A stretch of DNA of 23,169 bases, taken from the NCBI GenBank assembly GCA_016200745.1, contig JACQEF010000116.1, positions 1 to 23,169 on the forward strand, read 5' to 3'. Shown piece after piece: positions 14,231-21,669 of this stretch (within the stretch, counting starts at the first letter, position 1; every line of letters begins with the position of its first letter). The DNA comes from Chloroflexota bacterium. GTDB lineage: Bacteria; Chloroflexota; Limnocylindria; Limnocylindrales; CSP1-4. Made by a program: the position numbers and the translations under genes. Under the pieces are notes generated by a model. It saw nothing but the letters and a program-made list of their open reading frames with translations. It was not told the origin of the DNA and did no database searches.

Positions 14231-15294
14231 CGGGTCACGCCGCTCCCGTCCCCGAACCGGCCGTGCCGCGGCCGGATCCCGTGCCGGCGCCGCTCTCCTC
14301 GATCCTGCTCAACCCGCCAGCCCGACCGAGCCGGCCGCCGGCGCCGCCGCCGGTCGAGGCGCCGCCGCCCGTCGAGCTGACGATCGACGGTACGGCCGTG
14401 ACGGTGCCGGCCGGCTCGACCATCCTCGATGCCTGCCGTGAGCAGGGGATCGACACGCCGACGCTGTGCTACGCGGAGAACCTGAAGCCGGTCAACGTCT
14501 GTCGCGTCTGCGTGGTCGAGGTGGCGGGCTCGCGTGTTCTCGTGCCGGCCTGCTCCCGCAGGGTCGAAGCCGGGATGGAAGTCCAGACCGATTCCGAGCG
14601 AGTGCGGCTGTCGCGCAAGGTCGTGCTCGAGTTCCTCGGGTCGTCGGTCGACATGGGCCTGGCCGGGCCGGCGACGCCGGATGGCTCGATGGCGGCATAC
14701 GCCGCGCGCTACGGTGCCGACCCGACGCGGTACGGCCCGCCGGCTGCGCCGGCCGGCGCGGGCGAGCGCGACGCGCACGAGGCGGGTCACCATCACGCCC
14801 CGGCCGGCGATGCCGCCGCGTCGACGGTCGCCCAGCCGGTCAAGGTGGACAACGGGCTGTACGTCCGCGACGACTCGCGCTGCATCCTCTGCTACAAGTG
14901 CGTCGAGGCGTGCGGCGAGGATGCCCAGAACACGTTCGCGATCGCCGTCGCCGGGCGGGGCTTCGACGCCCGGATCTCGACCGAGTCGGCGGTCCCCCTG
15001 CCCGAATCGGCCTGCGTGTACTGCGGCAACTGCATCGGCGTCTGCCCGACCGGCGCGCTGATGTTCAAGTCCGAGTTCGACATGCGCGAGGCGGGCACCT
15101 GGGACGAATCGGCCCAGACCGTGACCGACACGATCTGCCCGTACTGCGGCGTCGGTTGCGCGGTCAGCCTCCACGTCCAGGACGAGCGAATCGTCAAGGT
15201 CACCTCGCCGGCCGACTCGTCGGTGACCGACGGCCACCTCTGCATCAAGGGCCGTTTCGGGTTCGAGTTCGTGAACAGCCGGCCGGGCCGCTGA
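14227..15294 (+). CDS. Iron-sulfur module of formate dehydrogenase alpha (N-terminal half of FdhA as a separate gene)
   Basis: 355 residues. A Pro-rich leader (1-48) precedes a NuoG/FdhA-type [2Fe-2S] ferredoxin domain (about 49-125: CREQGIDTPTLCY, NVCRVCVVEV, PACSRR). A His/Gly-rich linker (EAGHHHAPAG) follows, then two [4Fe-4S] motifs: CILCYKCVEAC (from Cys219) and CVYCGNCIGVCPTGAL (from Cys263). Finally there is the Fe4S4 domain that normally opens the molybdoenzyme: CPYCGVGC (from Cys304) and DGHLCIKGRFGFEFV. It stops six residues later, exactly where ordinary FdhA continues into the Mo-bis-MGD catalytic domain; that domain is encoded at 9841. The GTG start overlaps the nuoEF stop. As read, the [4Fe-4S] cluster next to the Mo site must come from a different polypeptide. 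Confidence 0.9.
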   Translation: MTGHAAPVPEPAVPRPDPVPAPLSSILLNPPARPSRPPAPPPVEAPPPVELTIDGTAVTVPAGSTILDACREQGIDTPTLCYAENLKPVNVCRVCVVEVAGSRVLVPACSRRVEAGMEVQTDSERVRLSRKVVLEFLGSSVDMGLAGPATPDGSMAAYAARYGADPTRYGPPAAPAGAGERDAHEAGHHHAPAGDAAASTVAQPVKVDNGLYVRDDSRCILCYKCVEACGEDAQNTFAIAVAGRGFDARISTESAVPLPESACVYCGNCIGVCPTGALMFKSEFDMREAGTWDESAQTVTDTICPYCGVGCAVSLHVQDERIVKVTSPADSSVTDGHLCIKGRFGFEFVNSRPGR

Positions 15295-15444
15295 TCGGGC
15301 GGCCAACGGGGCCGAGCGGCTTTGGGGGACGGGCGCCGTGGCCGGGTGTTCGCCAATGGGCCGGGTGATCGCCGGGGCCGGGCGTCCACGCGAATTGGGG
15401 CCTGGGAGACGGCATTTCCTGGCCCGAACCCAATACCGTGGTCG

Positions 15445-16212
15445 CTACGTCCAGCGAACGGGCCCGCCGGGGGTATCCAGGAACTCGACGCGGTTGCCGT
15501 CGATGCGAACCCAGACGATCGCGTCCCCCGGCCACGGATCGCCGGCGGTGAGCGCTCGGACGGCATCGCACGTGTGAGCCGGGTAGGCCGCCCGAAGGGT
15601 TGCCTCGAAGGATCGGGCGAGTTCGCGGTTCGCCGCCGTTGACCGAAGGATCAGCATTCGGGACGTCGTCCAGTCGACGCCCGGGCCGACGAGCCTCGAC
15701 GATCCCAGAGATGCCGCCTTGTCTGCCGACCAGCGGATCTGCTGCTCGAGTCGTGCGATCGTCGAGTACGCCTCTGCGGCGACGAACAGTCGCTCATTGG
15801 GGCGCTCGACCTTCGGGCGCTCCAGGACGACGTCGACGACACCCCGGAATGGGCGAACGACCGGCACCTCGACGTGTGGACGCCAGGCTGGCGTCAGGCG
15901 TCGGAGCACGGCTTCGATCATGCGCGACTGGTGGCGGTCCGTGAGCCTGGGACCGCTCCCCGGGTAGAACCGCAGGCTGAGGTCCGCGCCAAGCGCTACG
16001 GCCAAGGCTGCCAGGGTCTCGAGGCTCGGGTTGGCAACGCCTGCCTCGACGCGGCCGACGAACGATCGATCGAGGCCGGCGACCGACGCGACGCGAGCGA
16101 GCGTCGTGCCACTGTCGATCCGGAGGTGCTCGATCTCCATGCCGATCGACCGGCGCAGGGCCCGCACGCGGCGCTGCGCTTCTCGGCTGACCGGGGAGCG
16201 AACTGCGGGCAT
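15445..16212 (-). CDS. XRE-family transcriptional regulator with an unknown C-terminal domain
   Basis: About 255 residues from the ATG giving MPAVRSPVSR; alternative starts at 16245 (ATG) and 16272 (GTG) are open and no ribosome site decides between them. The N-terminal Cro/CI-type helix-turn-helix is clear: GTTLARVASVAGLDRSFVGR then NPSLETLAALAVALGADLSL. The C-terminal ~170 residues include VVRPFRGVVDVVLERPK, which looks like the core of a restriction-endonuclease-like fold, and a Trp/Arg-rich end; I do not recognise it. It converges on the FDH iron-sulfur gene and is followed on the same strand (upstream) by fdhD. Regulation of the FDH genes is conceivable but not shown. Confidence 0.75.
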   Translation of the reverse strand: MPAVRSPVSREAQRRVRALRRSIGMEIEHLRIDSGTTLARVASVAGLDRSFVGRVEAGVANPSLETLAALAVALGADLSLRFYPGSGPRLTDRHQSRMIEAVLRRLTPAWRPHVEVPVVRPFRGVVDVVLERPKVERPNERLFVAAEAYSTIARLEQQIRWSADKAASLGSSRLVGPGVDWTTSRMLILRSTAANRELARSFEATLRAAYPAHTCDAVRALTAGDPWPGDAIVWVRIDGNRVEFLDTPGGPVRWT

Positions 16213-16479
16213 CGTTGCTGCAATTCGCCGCGATCGAGCCGACATGGGCACGGTCGGAGGGCACTCGAGCACCGATCCGTGCCTGGCAGGCCCGACTCCG
16301 CGGCCAAGGGGCCCGCCCGTCTGTGTCCGATGCAGAATTGCTGCCTGCCAGGTCCGGGCCTCCGCCGTCGGGCCAACGCGGCCGCATAGCGTGGTCGGGG
16401 AGTCGCTGCGGCAACGCGTCGCAGGGTCGCCACTGCATGCGTCGTGGACCGCCGTGCGCGACGACGCTCCCGCCGGATC

Positions 16480-17343
16480 TCAGCCCAGGCCGCTCAGGAC
16501 GCGCAGGTCGATCCGCCCGTCGTGGCTGTAGACGTTGAAGCCGTCACCGCGCAGGAACCCGACCAGCGTCACGCCGAGTCGCTCGGCCGTGTCGATCGCC
16601 AGGTCCGACGGCGCCGACACCGCGCAGATGATCGGGATGCCGGCCACGGCGGCCTTCTGGACGATCTCGAAGCTGACCCGCCCCGAGACCATCAGGATCC
16701 GTTGGTGCAGCGGGACCGCGCCGGCCAGCACCTGCGAGCCGATCAGCTTGTCGAGCGCGTTGTGGCGACCCACGTCCTCGCGAATGGCGACCAGCTCACC
16801 GCGTGGCGTGAACAGCGCGGCCGCGTGGAGGCCGCCGGTCTCCTCGAACGCACGCTGGGCGGCGCGCATGAGGTCCGACAGCGCGAGGATCACCGCGCGG
16901 GACACCACCGGGCCGGACGGGATCGGGTCGCAGCGGATCGCGACTTCGTCGATCGACGCCTTCCCGCAGATCCCGCACGACGCGGTCGCGACGAAGTGGC
17001 GTTCGGCCACGGCACCCTCGTCGAAGAACTTCGACAGCCGGACGACGATCGTGTCGTCCGGCTGGGCGAGCGTGACCGGGTCGCCGGCGCTGGTGGTGAT
17101 CGCCTCGTCGCCGCGGATCAGGCCCTCGGAGCGGAGGAAGCCGACGGCCAGCTCCGCCTCGTGGCCGGGCGTCCGCATGGTGACCGCCACAGCAACCGGA
17201 TCCTGGTGCGGGCCGGCGGCCCGGATCTCGAGCGGGGCCTCGCCGACCACGCGGTCGTCACGGACCTCGAGCGACTCCCCGCGAACGGCCACGATCCGGC
17301 GGCTCGAGATGTGGCGGACCGGCGGCTGGCGGACGTCGCGCAT
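16480..17343 (-). CDS. fdhD: Formate dehydrogenase accessory sulfurtransferase FdhD
   Basis: 287 residues. FdhD passes sulfur from a cysteine desulfurase to the bis-MGD cofactor, an essential step for formate dehydrogenase activity. The catalytic pair lies in ATASCGICGKASIDE (Cys123 and Cys126). Other family motifs are HEAELAVGFLRSEGLI, EDVGRHNALDKLIG, VSGRVSFEIVQKAA and GIPIICAVSAPSDLAI. I choose the ATG giving MRDVRQPPVR: TATCAT lies 6 bases upstream, suggesting a leaderless mRNA, and longer versions would overlap the divergent gene. It is 20 bases from the divergent F420-type gene. Its presence supports a functional FDH in the cell. Confidence 0.95.
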   Translation of the reverse strand: MRDVRQPPVRHISSRRIVAVRGESLEVRDDRVVGEAPLEIRAAGPHQDPVAVAVTMRTPGHEAELAVGFLRSEGLIRGDEAITTSAGDPVTLAQPDDTIVVRLSKFFDEGAVAERHFVATASCGICGKASIDEVAIRCDPIPSGPVVSRAVILALSDLMRAAQRAFEETGGLHAAALFTPRGELVAIREDVGRHNALDKLIGSQVLAGAVPLHQRILMVSGRVSFEIVQKAAVAGIPIICAVSAPSDLAIDTAERLGVTLVGFLRGDGFNVYSHDGRIDLRVLSGLG

Positions 17344-17349
17344 GGCGGC

Positions 17350-17355
17350 ATGATA
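17350..17355 (-). promoter_or_regulatory. -10 box of fdhD (leaderless)
   Basis: TATCAT on the minus strand, exactly 6 bases before the fdhD ATG. This is the same hexamer and spacing as upstream of selD (5731-5736). Confidence 0.45.
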
Positions 17356-17363
17356 GGCGGGAG

Positions 17364-17870
17364 ATGGACGACGACCCGGTCCTGACGCCGACCCGGCGCG
17401 ACGCCCTGGCGGGAGCGCGACGCGCCGTCCTGGCAACGATCGCCCCCGACGGGCGGCCGCGGCTCGTCCCGATCTGCTTCACGCTCGACCCGGACCGGCC
17501 CGTCCTGTACTCCCCGCTCGACGACAAGCCCAAGCGCACCGCCGACATCCACGATCTCGCGCGCGTCCGCGACCTCCGACACGATCCACGCGTCACCCTG
17601 CTCGTGGACACGTGGGACGAGGATTGGTCGCAGCTCGCGTGGACCCGGTGCGAGGGTCGGGCCTCGCTGCTGGAGCCAGACGGGCCGGCCGCCCCCGAGC
17701 ATCATGCCGCGGTCGTCGGGCTCCGCTCGAAGTACCCGCAGTACGCGACCCATGACCTGGCCGCTCGGCCGATCGTCCGGATCGAGCTGGAACGTGCGAC
17801 CGGCTGGATCGCGTCGGACGCGCCGCCTGGTCAGCCTGAACAGCCTCCAAGAAGTCGCGCGGGTCGGTGA
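17364..17870 (+). CDS. Pyridoxamine 5'-phosphate oxidase-like flavin/F420-dependent protein (TIGR03668 type)
   Basis: 168 residues with a split-barrel flavin-binding fold. The N-terminal ARRAVLATIAPDGRPRLVPI and VLYSPLDDKPKRTADIHDLA are characteristic, as are NDPRVTLLVD-like HDPRVTLLVDTWDEDW and RCEGRASLL. It ends with a helical segment, LRSKYPQYATHDL. The pattern fits the Rv0121-type 'PPOX class probable F420-dependent' group. The cofactor (F420, FMN or haem) and substrate cannot be read from sequence. The ATG is preceded by GGGAG. It is divergent from fdhD, with only 20 bases between the starts, so their promoters overlap. Confidence 0.82.
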   Translation: MDDDPVLTPTRRDALAGARRAVLATIAPDGRPRLVPICFTLDPDRPVLYSPLDDKPKRTADIHDLARVRDLRHDPRVTLLVDTWDEDWSQLAWTRCEGRASLLEPDGPAAPEHHAAVVGLRSKYPQYATHDLAARPIVRIELERATGWIASDAPPGQPEQPPRSRAGR

Positions 17871-18169
17871 CGCTCCGCCGCAGCCTGCGGGCGCCGGTCC
17901 ATGGCTTCGAGCCTGGTCCGCGGGACCTGGAGCCCAGGCACCGATGACCACGAGTCAGCCGGTGGTTGCTCGTCGGGTGGGCGTTGCATCCCCTGGGCTG
18001 TGGATTCCGCGGCGGTCCGCCGGTCGGCCCGGTCAGGTCCGCCGTTCAGGCGACGAGTTGCCCAAGGCGTGCGCCAACCGTCGGCGGACGACTTCGCCGG
18101 CCGACGCAACGCGCACCGGCCGCGCCGACCGAGCCCGCCGAGCGCCCCCGCCTCGAGCCCGGAGGCAAG
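17871..18169. other. 299-base gap between convergent genes, nothing recognised
   Basis: Both flanking genes end here. Frames on either strand are low-complexity Arg/Pro/Ser shadows without start signals. I see no tRNA, repeat array or clear terminator hairpin. Confidence 0.5.
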
Positions 18170-19399
18170 CTAGCGCTCCAGGAAGACGGCGCTGCCGGTC
18201 GGTCGCAGGCAGTGCGTCGAGCTCATCGCCTGGAGGTACCCGCCGGCATTGAGCAGCGCCACCATGTCGCCCTCGGCGACCGGGGGTATCGCGTACCCCT
18301 CGGCGAACACGTCCCCGGCCTCGTTGATGTGCCCGGCGACGGTGACGGTCTCGGTTCGTGGCGCATCGGCCGCCCGGCACACGACCAGCTCCTGCGCGAA
18401 GCGGTAGATGAAGTAGGCACAGTTCAGGTTCCAGCCGATGTCGAGCCCTACGAAGGTCACGGTCCGCCGCCGCTCCACGGTCACGACCTCGCCAAGCAGG
18501 ATCGCGGCATCCTTGCTGAGGTAGTCGCCGGGCTCGCAGGCAACGACGACGTCGAGACCGCCGAGGTGTCGCGCCAGTGTCGCGGCATACGCGTCGAGGT
18601 CGATCCCCCGCTCGTCCGCCCGGGCCGGCGCGCCGAGCCCGCCGCCGACGTTCACCTCGGCGATCGGGCAGCCGGCCGCTCGCAGGCGGTGGACCGCCTC
18701 CACGGCCCCGGTCAGCGCCGCCTCGAACCCGGGCAGGCCGTCCGCCAGCCAGCCCGAGCCGGCATGGAAGTGGGCCGTGTCGATCGTCAAGTCGTGGCGG
18801 CGCGCCGCGGCGATCGCGTCGTCGAGCCGTTCAGGCCCGATCCCGAACTTGGTTGGCCGGTCGCCCGAGTAGTGGAGATGGTCGTTGTAGCCGGCGCCTG
18901 CCCCCGGGTCGACGCGGACGCCGATCGCCCGCCCGGGCGCCCGACGCCCGTAGCGCTGGATCTGGCTGATGGCGTCCAGGTTGACGTGAACACCCCGTCC
19001 GAGCAGCACGTCCAGGTCGCGTTCCGAGACGTTGGTCCCGGTGAAGCTGACCTCGTCCGGGCGCCAGCCGCATTCGATGGCGCGCTCGACCTCGCCGGGC
19101 GAGCAGGCGTCGATGCCCACGCTTCGCGCGGAGCCGGGGGTGCCCAGCCCGCGAAAGACACCGAGCACCTCCGGCATCGGGTTCGCCTTCATCGCGAAAC
19201 GGAGACGGAACGGCAGACCGGCCCCGGCCAGCGCCGCCTGCATCCGCCGGGCGTTCTCCGCGAAGCGGGTCAGGTCGTAGACAAACAGCGGCGTCCCGTG
19301 CTCTCGGGCGAGGCCCTCGGCGTCGTGCCCGGCGATCGTGAGCCGTCCGCGCTCGATCTCGAGGCCAGGACGGACCCACCAGGGAGCGGCGCCGATCAC
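18170..19399 (-). CDS. Fold-type III PLP decarboxylase, diverged LysA-like
   Basis: 409 residues from GTG 19399, 10 bases after the DUF2277 stop. The alanine-racemase-like barrel carries the PLP lysine in RFAMKANPMPE (about residue 70), SVGIDACSPGEVERAIECGW, YSGDRPTKFGIG, the substrate-stacking HFHAGSG, the phosphate-binding VNVGGGLGAP, and ACEPGDYLSKDAAILLGEV. The C-terminal sites differ from diaminopimelate decarboxylase: where LysA has GPxCESGD this protein has GHINEAGD, replacing the Cys-Glu-Ser of the shared active site, and the SNYNxRPRP motif is MSSTHCLRP. It could be a decarboxylase for another basic amino acid (D-ornithine/lysine or carboxynorspermidine types) or another LysA-like function. 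The exact substrate is open. Confidence 0.8.
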   Translation of the reverse strand: MIGAAPWWVRPGLEIERGRLTIAGHDAEGLAREHGTPLFVYDLTRFAENARRMQAALAGAGLPFRLRFAMKANPMPEVLGVFRGLGTPGSARSVGIDACSPGEVERAIECGWRPDEVSFTGTNVSERDLDVLLGRGVHVNLDAISQIQRYGRRAPGRAIGVRVDPGAGAGYNDHLHYSGDRPTKFGIGPERLDDAIAAARRHDLTIDTAHFHAGSGWLADGLPGFEAALTGAVEAVHRLRAAGCPIAEVNVGGGLGAPARADERGIDLDAYAATLARHLGGLDVVVACEPGDYLSKDAAILLGEVVTVERRRTVTFVGLDIGWNLNCAYFIYRFAQELVVCRAADAPRTETVTVAGHINEAGDVFAEGYAIPPVAEGDMVALLNAGGYLQAMSSTHCLRPTGSAVFLER

Positions 19400-19409
19400 G
19401 GACGCGAGG

Positions 19410-19682
19410 TCAGCCGGCGCGGGTCGCCGTCGCCGGCGTTGCCCTCGAACGGTTCGGCGTCCAGCGGTCCGGGCCTTCCTCGACGGCCACGCCGAGCGCC
19501 TCGAGCAGATGCTCCGACGAATGCGAGATCTCGGCGATGGCCGCCTCGAACGCGAACGCGTTCCGCGAGGACGGCGTTCGGTAGCCGCTGATCTTGCGGA
19601 CGAACTGGCGGGCGGCCGCCTCCAGCTCACCGGTGGTCGCGGCCGTTTCGGCCCGCCGCAGGGTCTTGATGCTCCGGCACAT
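19410..19682 (-). CDS. DUF2277 family protein
   Basis: 90 residues. The start MCRSIKTLRR, the AAARQFVRKISGYRTPS stretch and the following helix AFEAAIAEISHSSEHLLEAL match the DUF2277 pattern (MCRxIxxL, QYVRKxSGxxxPS). The C-terminal ~20 residues are an Arg/Thr/Ala-rich tail. The function is not known; the family is common in Actinobacteria, Chloroflexota and Proteobacteria. It sits directly upstream of the decarboxylase on the same strand with a 10-base gap, so they are probably co-transcribed. Confidence 0.88.
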   Translation of the reverse strand: MCRSIKTLRRAETAATTGELEAAARQFVRKISGYRTPSSRNAFAFEAAIAEISHSSEHLLEALGVAVEEGPDRWTPNRSRATPATATRAG

Positions 19683-19784
19683 GGCCCGAGGGTACAACGA
19701 GGCGCGAATCCGACGGACGTCCGCGCGCGGGACGGGACATTCGACTCTGGTGCCGGCGCCCGGTCGCGCCGACCATGTGCCGCG

Positions 19785-20237
19785 ATGTCCGAGGCCGTGT
19801 TCCCCGACAAGTCCAACCCGCCGACCGCCGGGGCGTTCCTGCGTGCCGTCGGGTCGTCCGGAGCCCGCTGGAGCCGGCTCGACAGCTGGGCCCGCGAGAC
19901 GTACGACGTCGAGGGCGAGCCGAACTTCTTCGGCGCCAAGTCCGGATGGGCCCTTCGGTACCGGCGCGCCGGCAAGGCCCTGTTCACGCTGATCCCCGGG
20001 ACCAACGGCTTCTCTGCCGTCGTCGTCGTGGGACCCACCGTCTGGCCGGCGACCGCCGATCTCGAGCTCAGCGGGCCGACGCGGGCCGCGCTGGAGGCGG
20101 CACATCCCTATCCTGAGGGCCGCTGGGCCTGGTTCGACGTCCCCGACGACGACGCCGTGGCCGACGTCATCCGGCTGGTCAGCCTCAAGGCACCCCCGCC
20201 GAGGCGCCGTCTCGCGGCGGCGTCCGCCCGCGGCTGA
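19785..20237 (+). CDS. DUF3788 family protein
   Basis: 150 residues, ATG start (MSEAVFPDKSNPPTAG). The central GEPNFFGAKSGWALRYRRAGKAL followed by a hydrophobic strand (GFSAVVVVG) is the hallmark of DUF3788, which usually reads WxxYGKKxGWSLKYRxKGKTL. The C-terminus is helical with a basic end. It is soluble, with no signal peptide, and its function is unknown. It is divergent from DUF2277 and 39 bases upstream of tnaA on the same strand; a promoter-like box in that gap suggests tnaA also has its own start. Confidence 0.82.
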   Translation: MSEAVFPDKSNPPTAGAFLRAVGSSGARWSRLDSWARETYDVEGEPNFFGAKSGWALRYRRAGKALFTLIPGTNGFSAVVVVGPTVWPATADLELSGPTRAALEAAHPYPEGRWAWFDVPDDDAVADVIRLVSLKAPPPRRRLAAASARG

Positions 20238-20264
20238 CCCGACCGGCCGTCCTCACGGACCGGC

Positions 20265-20270
20265 TAAGCT
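20265..20270 (+). promoter_or_regulatory. -10-like box before tnaA
   Basis: TAAGCT exactly 6 bases before the tnaA ATG, with no ribosome site between them. The spacing equals that at selD and fdhD, consistent with a leaderless message. Confidence 0.4.
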
Positions 20271-20276
20271 GCGGGC

Positions 20277-21656
20277 ATGGAACCCTTCCGGACGATCATC
20301 GAGCCGTTCCGGATCCACGCGGTCGAACCGATCCGGATGACCACGCGCGACGAGCGCGTCGAGGCGATCGAGCTCGCCGGGCGGAACCTGTTCGCGGTCC
20401 ATGCCACGGACGTCATGGTCGACCTGCTCACGGACTCGGGGACCGGCGCGATGAGCCGCGACCAGTGGGCGGCGATCCAGCACGGTGACGAGTCGTACGC
20501 CGGCTCACCGTCGTGGTTCGCGTTCCTGGACGCCGTGACGGAGCTCTGGCCGTTCTGCCACGTCATCCCCACGCACCAGGGACGGGCGGCCGAGAAGATC
20601 CTGTTCTCGGTCATCGGCGGCCCCGGCAAGGTCATCCCGAACAACACGCACTTCGACACGACCCGCGCGAACGTGGAGGCGACCGGCGCGGAAGCCGTCG
20701 ACCTGGTCATCGCCGAGGGCCGCGACCCGTCGGCCATCCACCCGTTCAAGGGCAACATGGACGTGGTCGCGCTCGAAGGCCTGCTGGCGGCCCGAGCCGC
20801 CGACGTCCCGGTCGTCTTCGTGACCATCACCAACAACTCCGGCGGCGGCCAGCCGGTCTCGCTCGAGAACCTGCGCGCCGTCCGCGCGGTGTGCGACCGA
20901 TTCGGGGTGCCGCTCTTCCTGGACGCCTGCCGGTTCGCCGAGAACGCCTGGTTCATCAAGACTCGCGAGCCCGGGCAGGCCGATCGCTCGATCCCCGACA
21001 TCGTCCGGGAGATGGCATCGCTGGCCCACGGCATGACGATGAGTGCCAAGAAGGACGGGCTGGCCAACATCGGCGGCTGGCTGGCGATGAACGACGACCA
21101 CCTCGCCGCCGCGTGCCGGAACCTGCTGATCCTGACCGAGGGGTTCCCGACTTATGGCGGCCTGGCCGGCCGCGACCTCGAGGCGATCGCGCAGGGCCTC
21201 CGCGAGGTCGTCGCCGAGGACTACCTGCAGTACCGGATCCGCTCGACCGCGTACCTCGGCGACGCGCTCCATGCCGCGGGCGTCCCCCTGGTCAGGCCGT
21301 TCGGCGGGCACGCGATCTACCTCGACGCGCGGGCGTTGCTCCCGCAGATCCCGCCGCTCCAGTACCCGGGCCAGGCGCTGGCGATCGCGCTCTACGTCGA
21401 AGGCGGGATCCGCGGCTGCGAGATCGGAACGGTGATGTTCGGCCGCCACCCGGACGGCTCGGAGGGGCCGGCGGCGATGGACCTCGTCCGCCTGGCGATC
21501 CCGCGCCGGACGTACACGCAGAGCCACATCGACTACGTCATCGAGGTCGTCCAGCGCGTCGCCGAACGCGCCACCGACCTGCGCGGGCTGCGGATGGTCC
21601 AGCCCGAACCGCCGTCGTTACGGCACTTCACGGCGCGGTTCGAACCGATCGCGTGA
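20277..21656 (+). CDS. tnaA: Tryptophanase (tryptophan indole-lyase)
   Basis: 459 residues, full length for the beta-eliminating lyase family. It cleaves L-tryptophan to indole, pyruvate and ammonia with PLP. Motifs in order: PFRIHAVEPI, DLLTDSGTGAMS, PTHQGRAAEKIL, FDTTRANVE, TITNNSGGGQPVSLENL, DACRFAENAWFIK, MSAKKDGLANIGG (PLP lysine probably Lys259), LTEGFPTYGGLAGRDLEA, and a C-terminal RHFTARFEPI. FDTT, AENAWFIK, MSAKKD and EGFPTYGG are the tryptophanase versions; tyrosine phenol-lyase reads FTTTR, VENAYFIK, MSGKKD and EGMPSYGG. Tyrosine phenol-lyase is therefore less likely. No tnaC-like leader peptide or tnaB permease is adjacent, so regulation must differ from E. coli. Confidence 0.92.
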   Translation: MEPFRTIIEPFRIHAVEPIRMTTRDERVEAIELAGRNLFAVHATDVMVDLLTDSGTGAMSRDQWAAIQHGDESYAGSPSWFAFLDAVTELWPFCHVIPTHQGRAAEKILFSVIGGPGKVIPNNTHFDTTRANVEATGAEAVDLVIAEGRDPSAIHPFKGNMDVVALEGLLAARAADVPVVFVTITNNSGGGQPVSLENLRAVRAVCDRFGVPLFLDACRFAENAWFIKTREPGQADRSIPDIVREMASLAHGMTMSAKKDGLANIGGWLAMNDDHLAAACRNLLILTEGFPTYGGLAGRDLEAIAQGLREVVAEDYLQYRIRSTAYLGDALHAAGVPLVRPFGGHAIYLDARALLPQIPPLQYPGQALAIALYVEGGIRGCEIGTVMFGRHPDGSEGPAAMDLVRLAIPRRTYTQSHIDYVIEVVQRVAERATDLRGLRMVQPEPPSLRHFTARFEPIA

Positions 21657-21669
21657 TGATCGCTGGCAC

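Noticed and set aside
13747..15306. Leftward 519-codon frame opposite the end of nuoEF and the FdhA iron-sulfur gene
   Set aside because: The plus strand carries clear Fe-S and FMN motifs throughout; the minus frame shows only Arg/Asp/Val-rich low-complexity sequence. The same applies to 12329-13729 and 8824-10098.
19400..20038. N-terminal extension of the decarboxylase to 622 residues
   Set aside because: The extension overlaps DUF2277 and DUF3788 in other frames and has no family similarity; GTG 19399 gives normal length.
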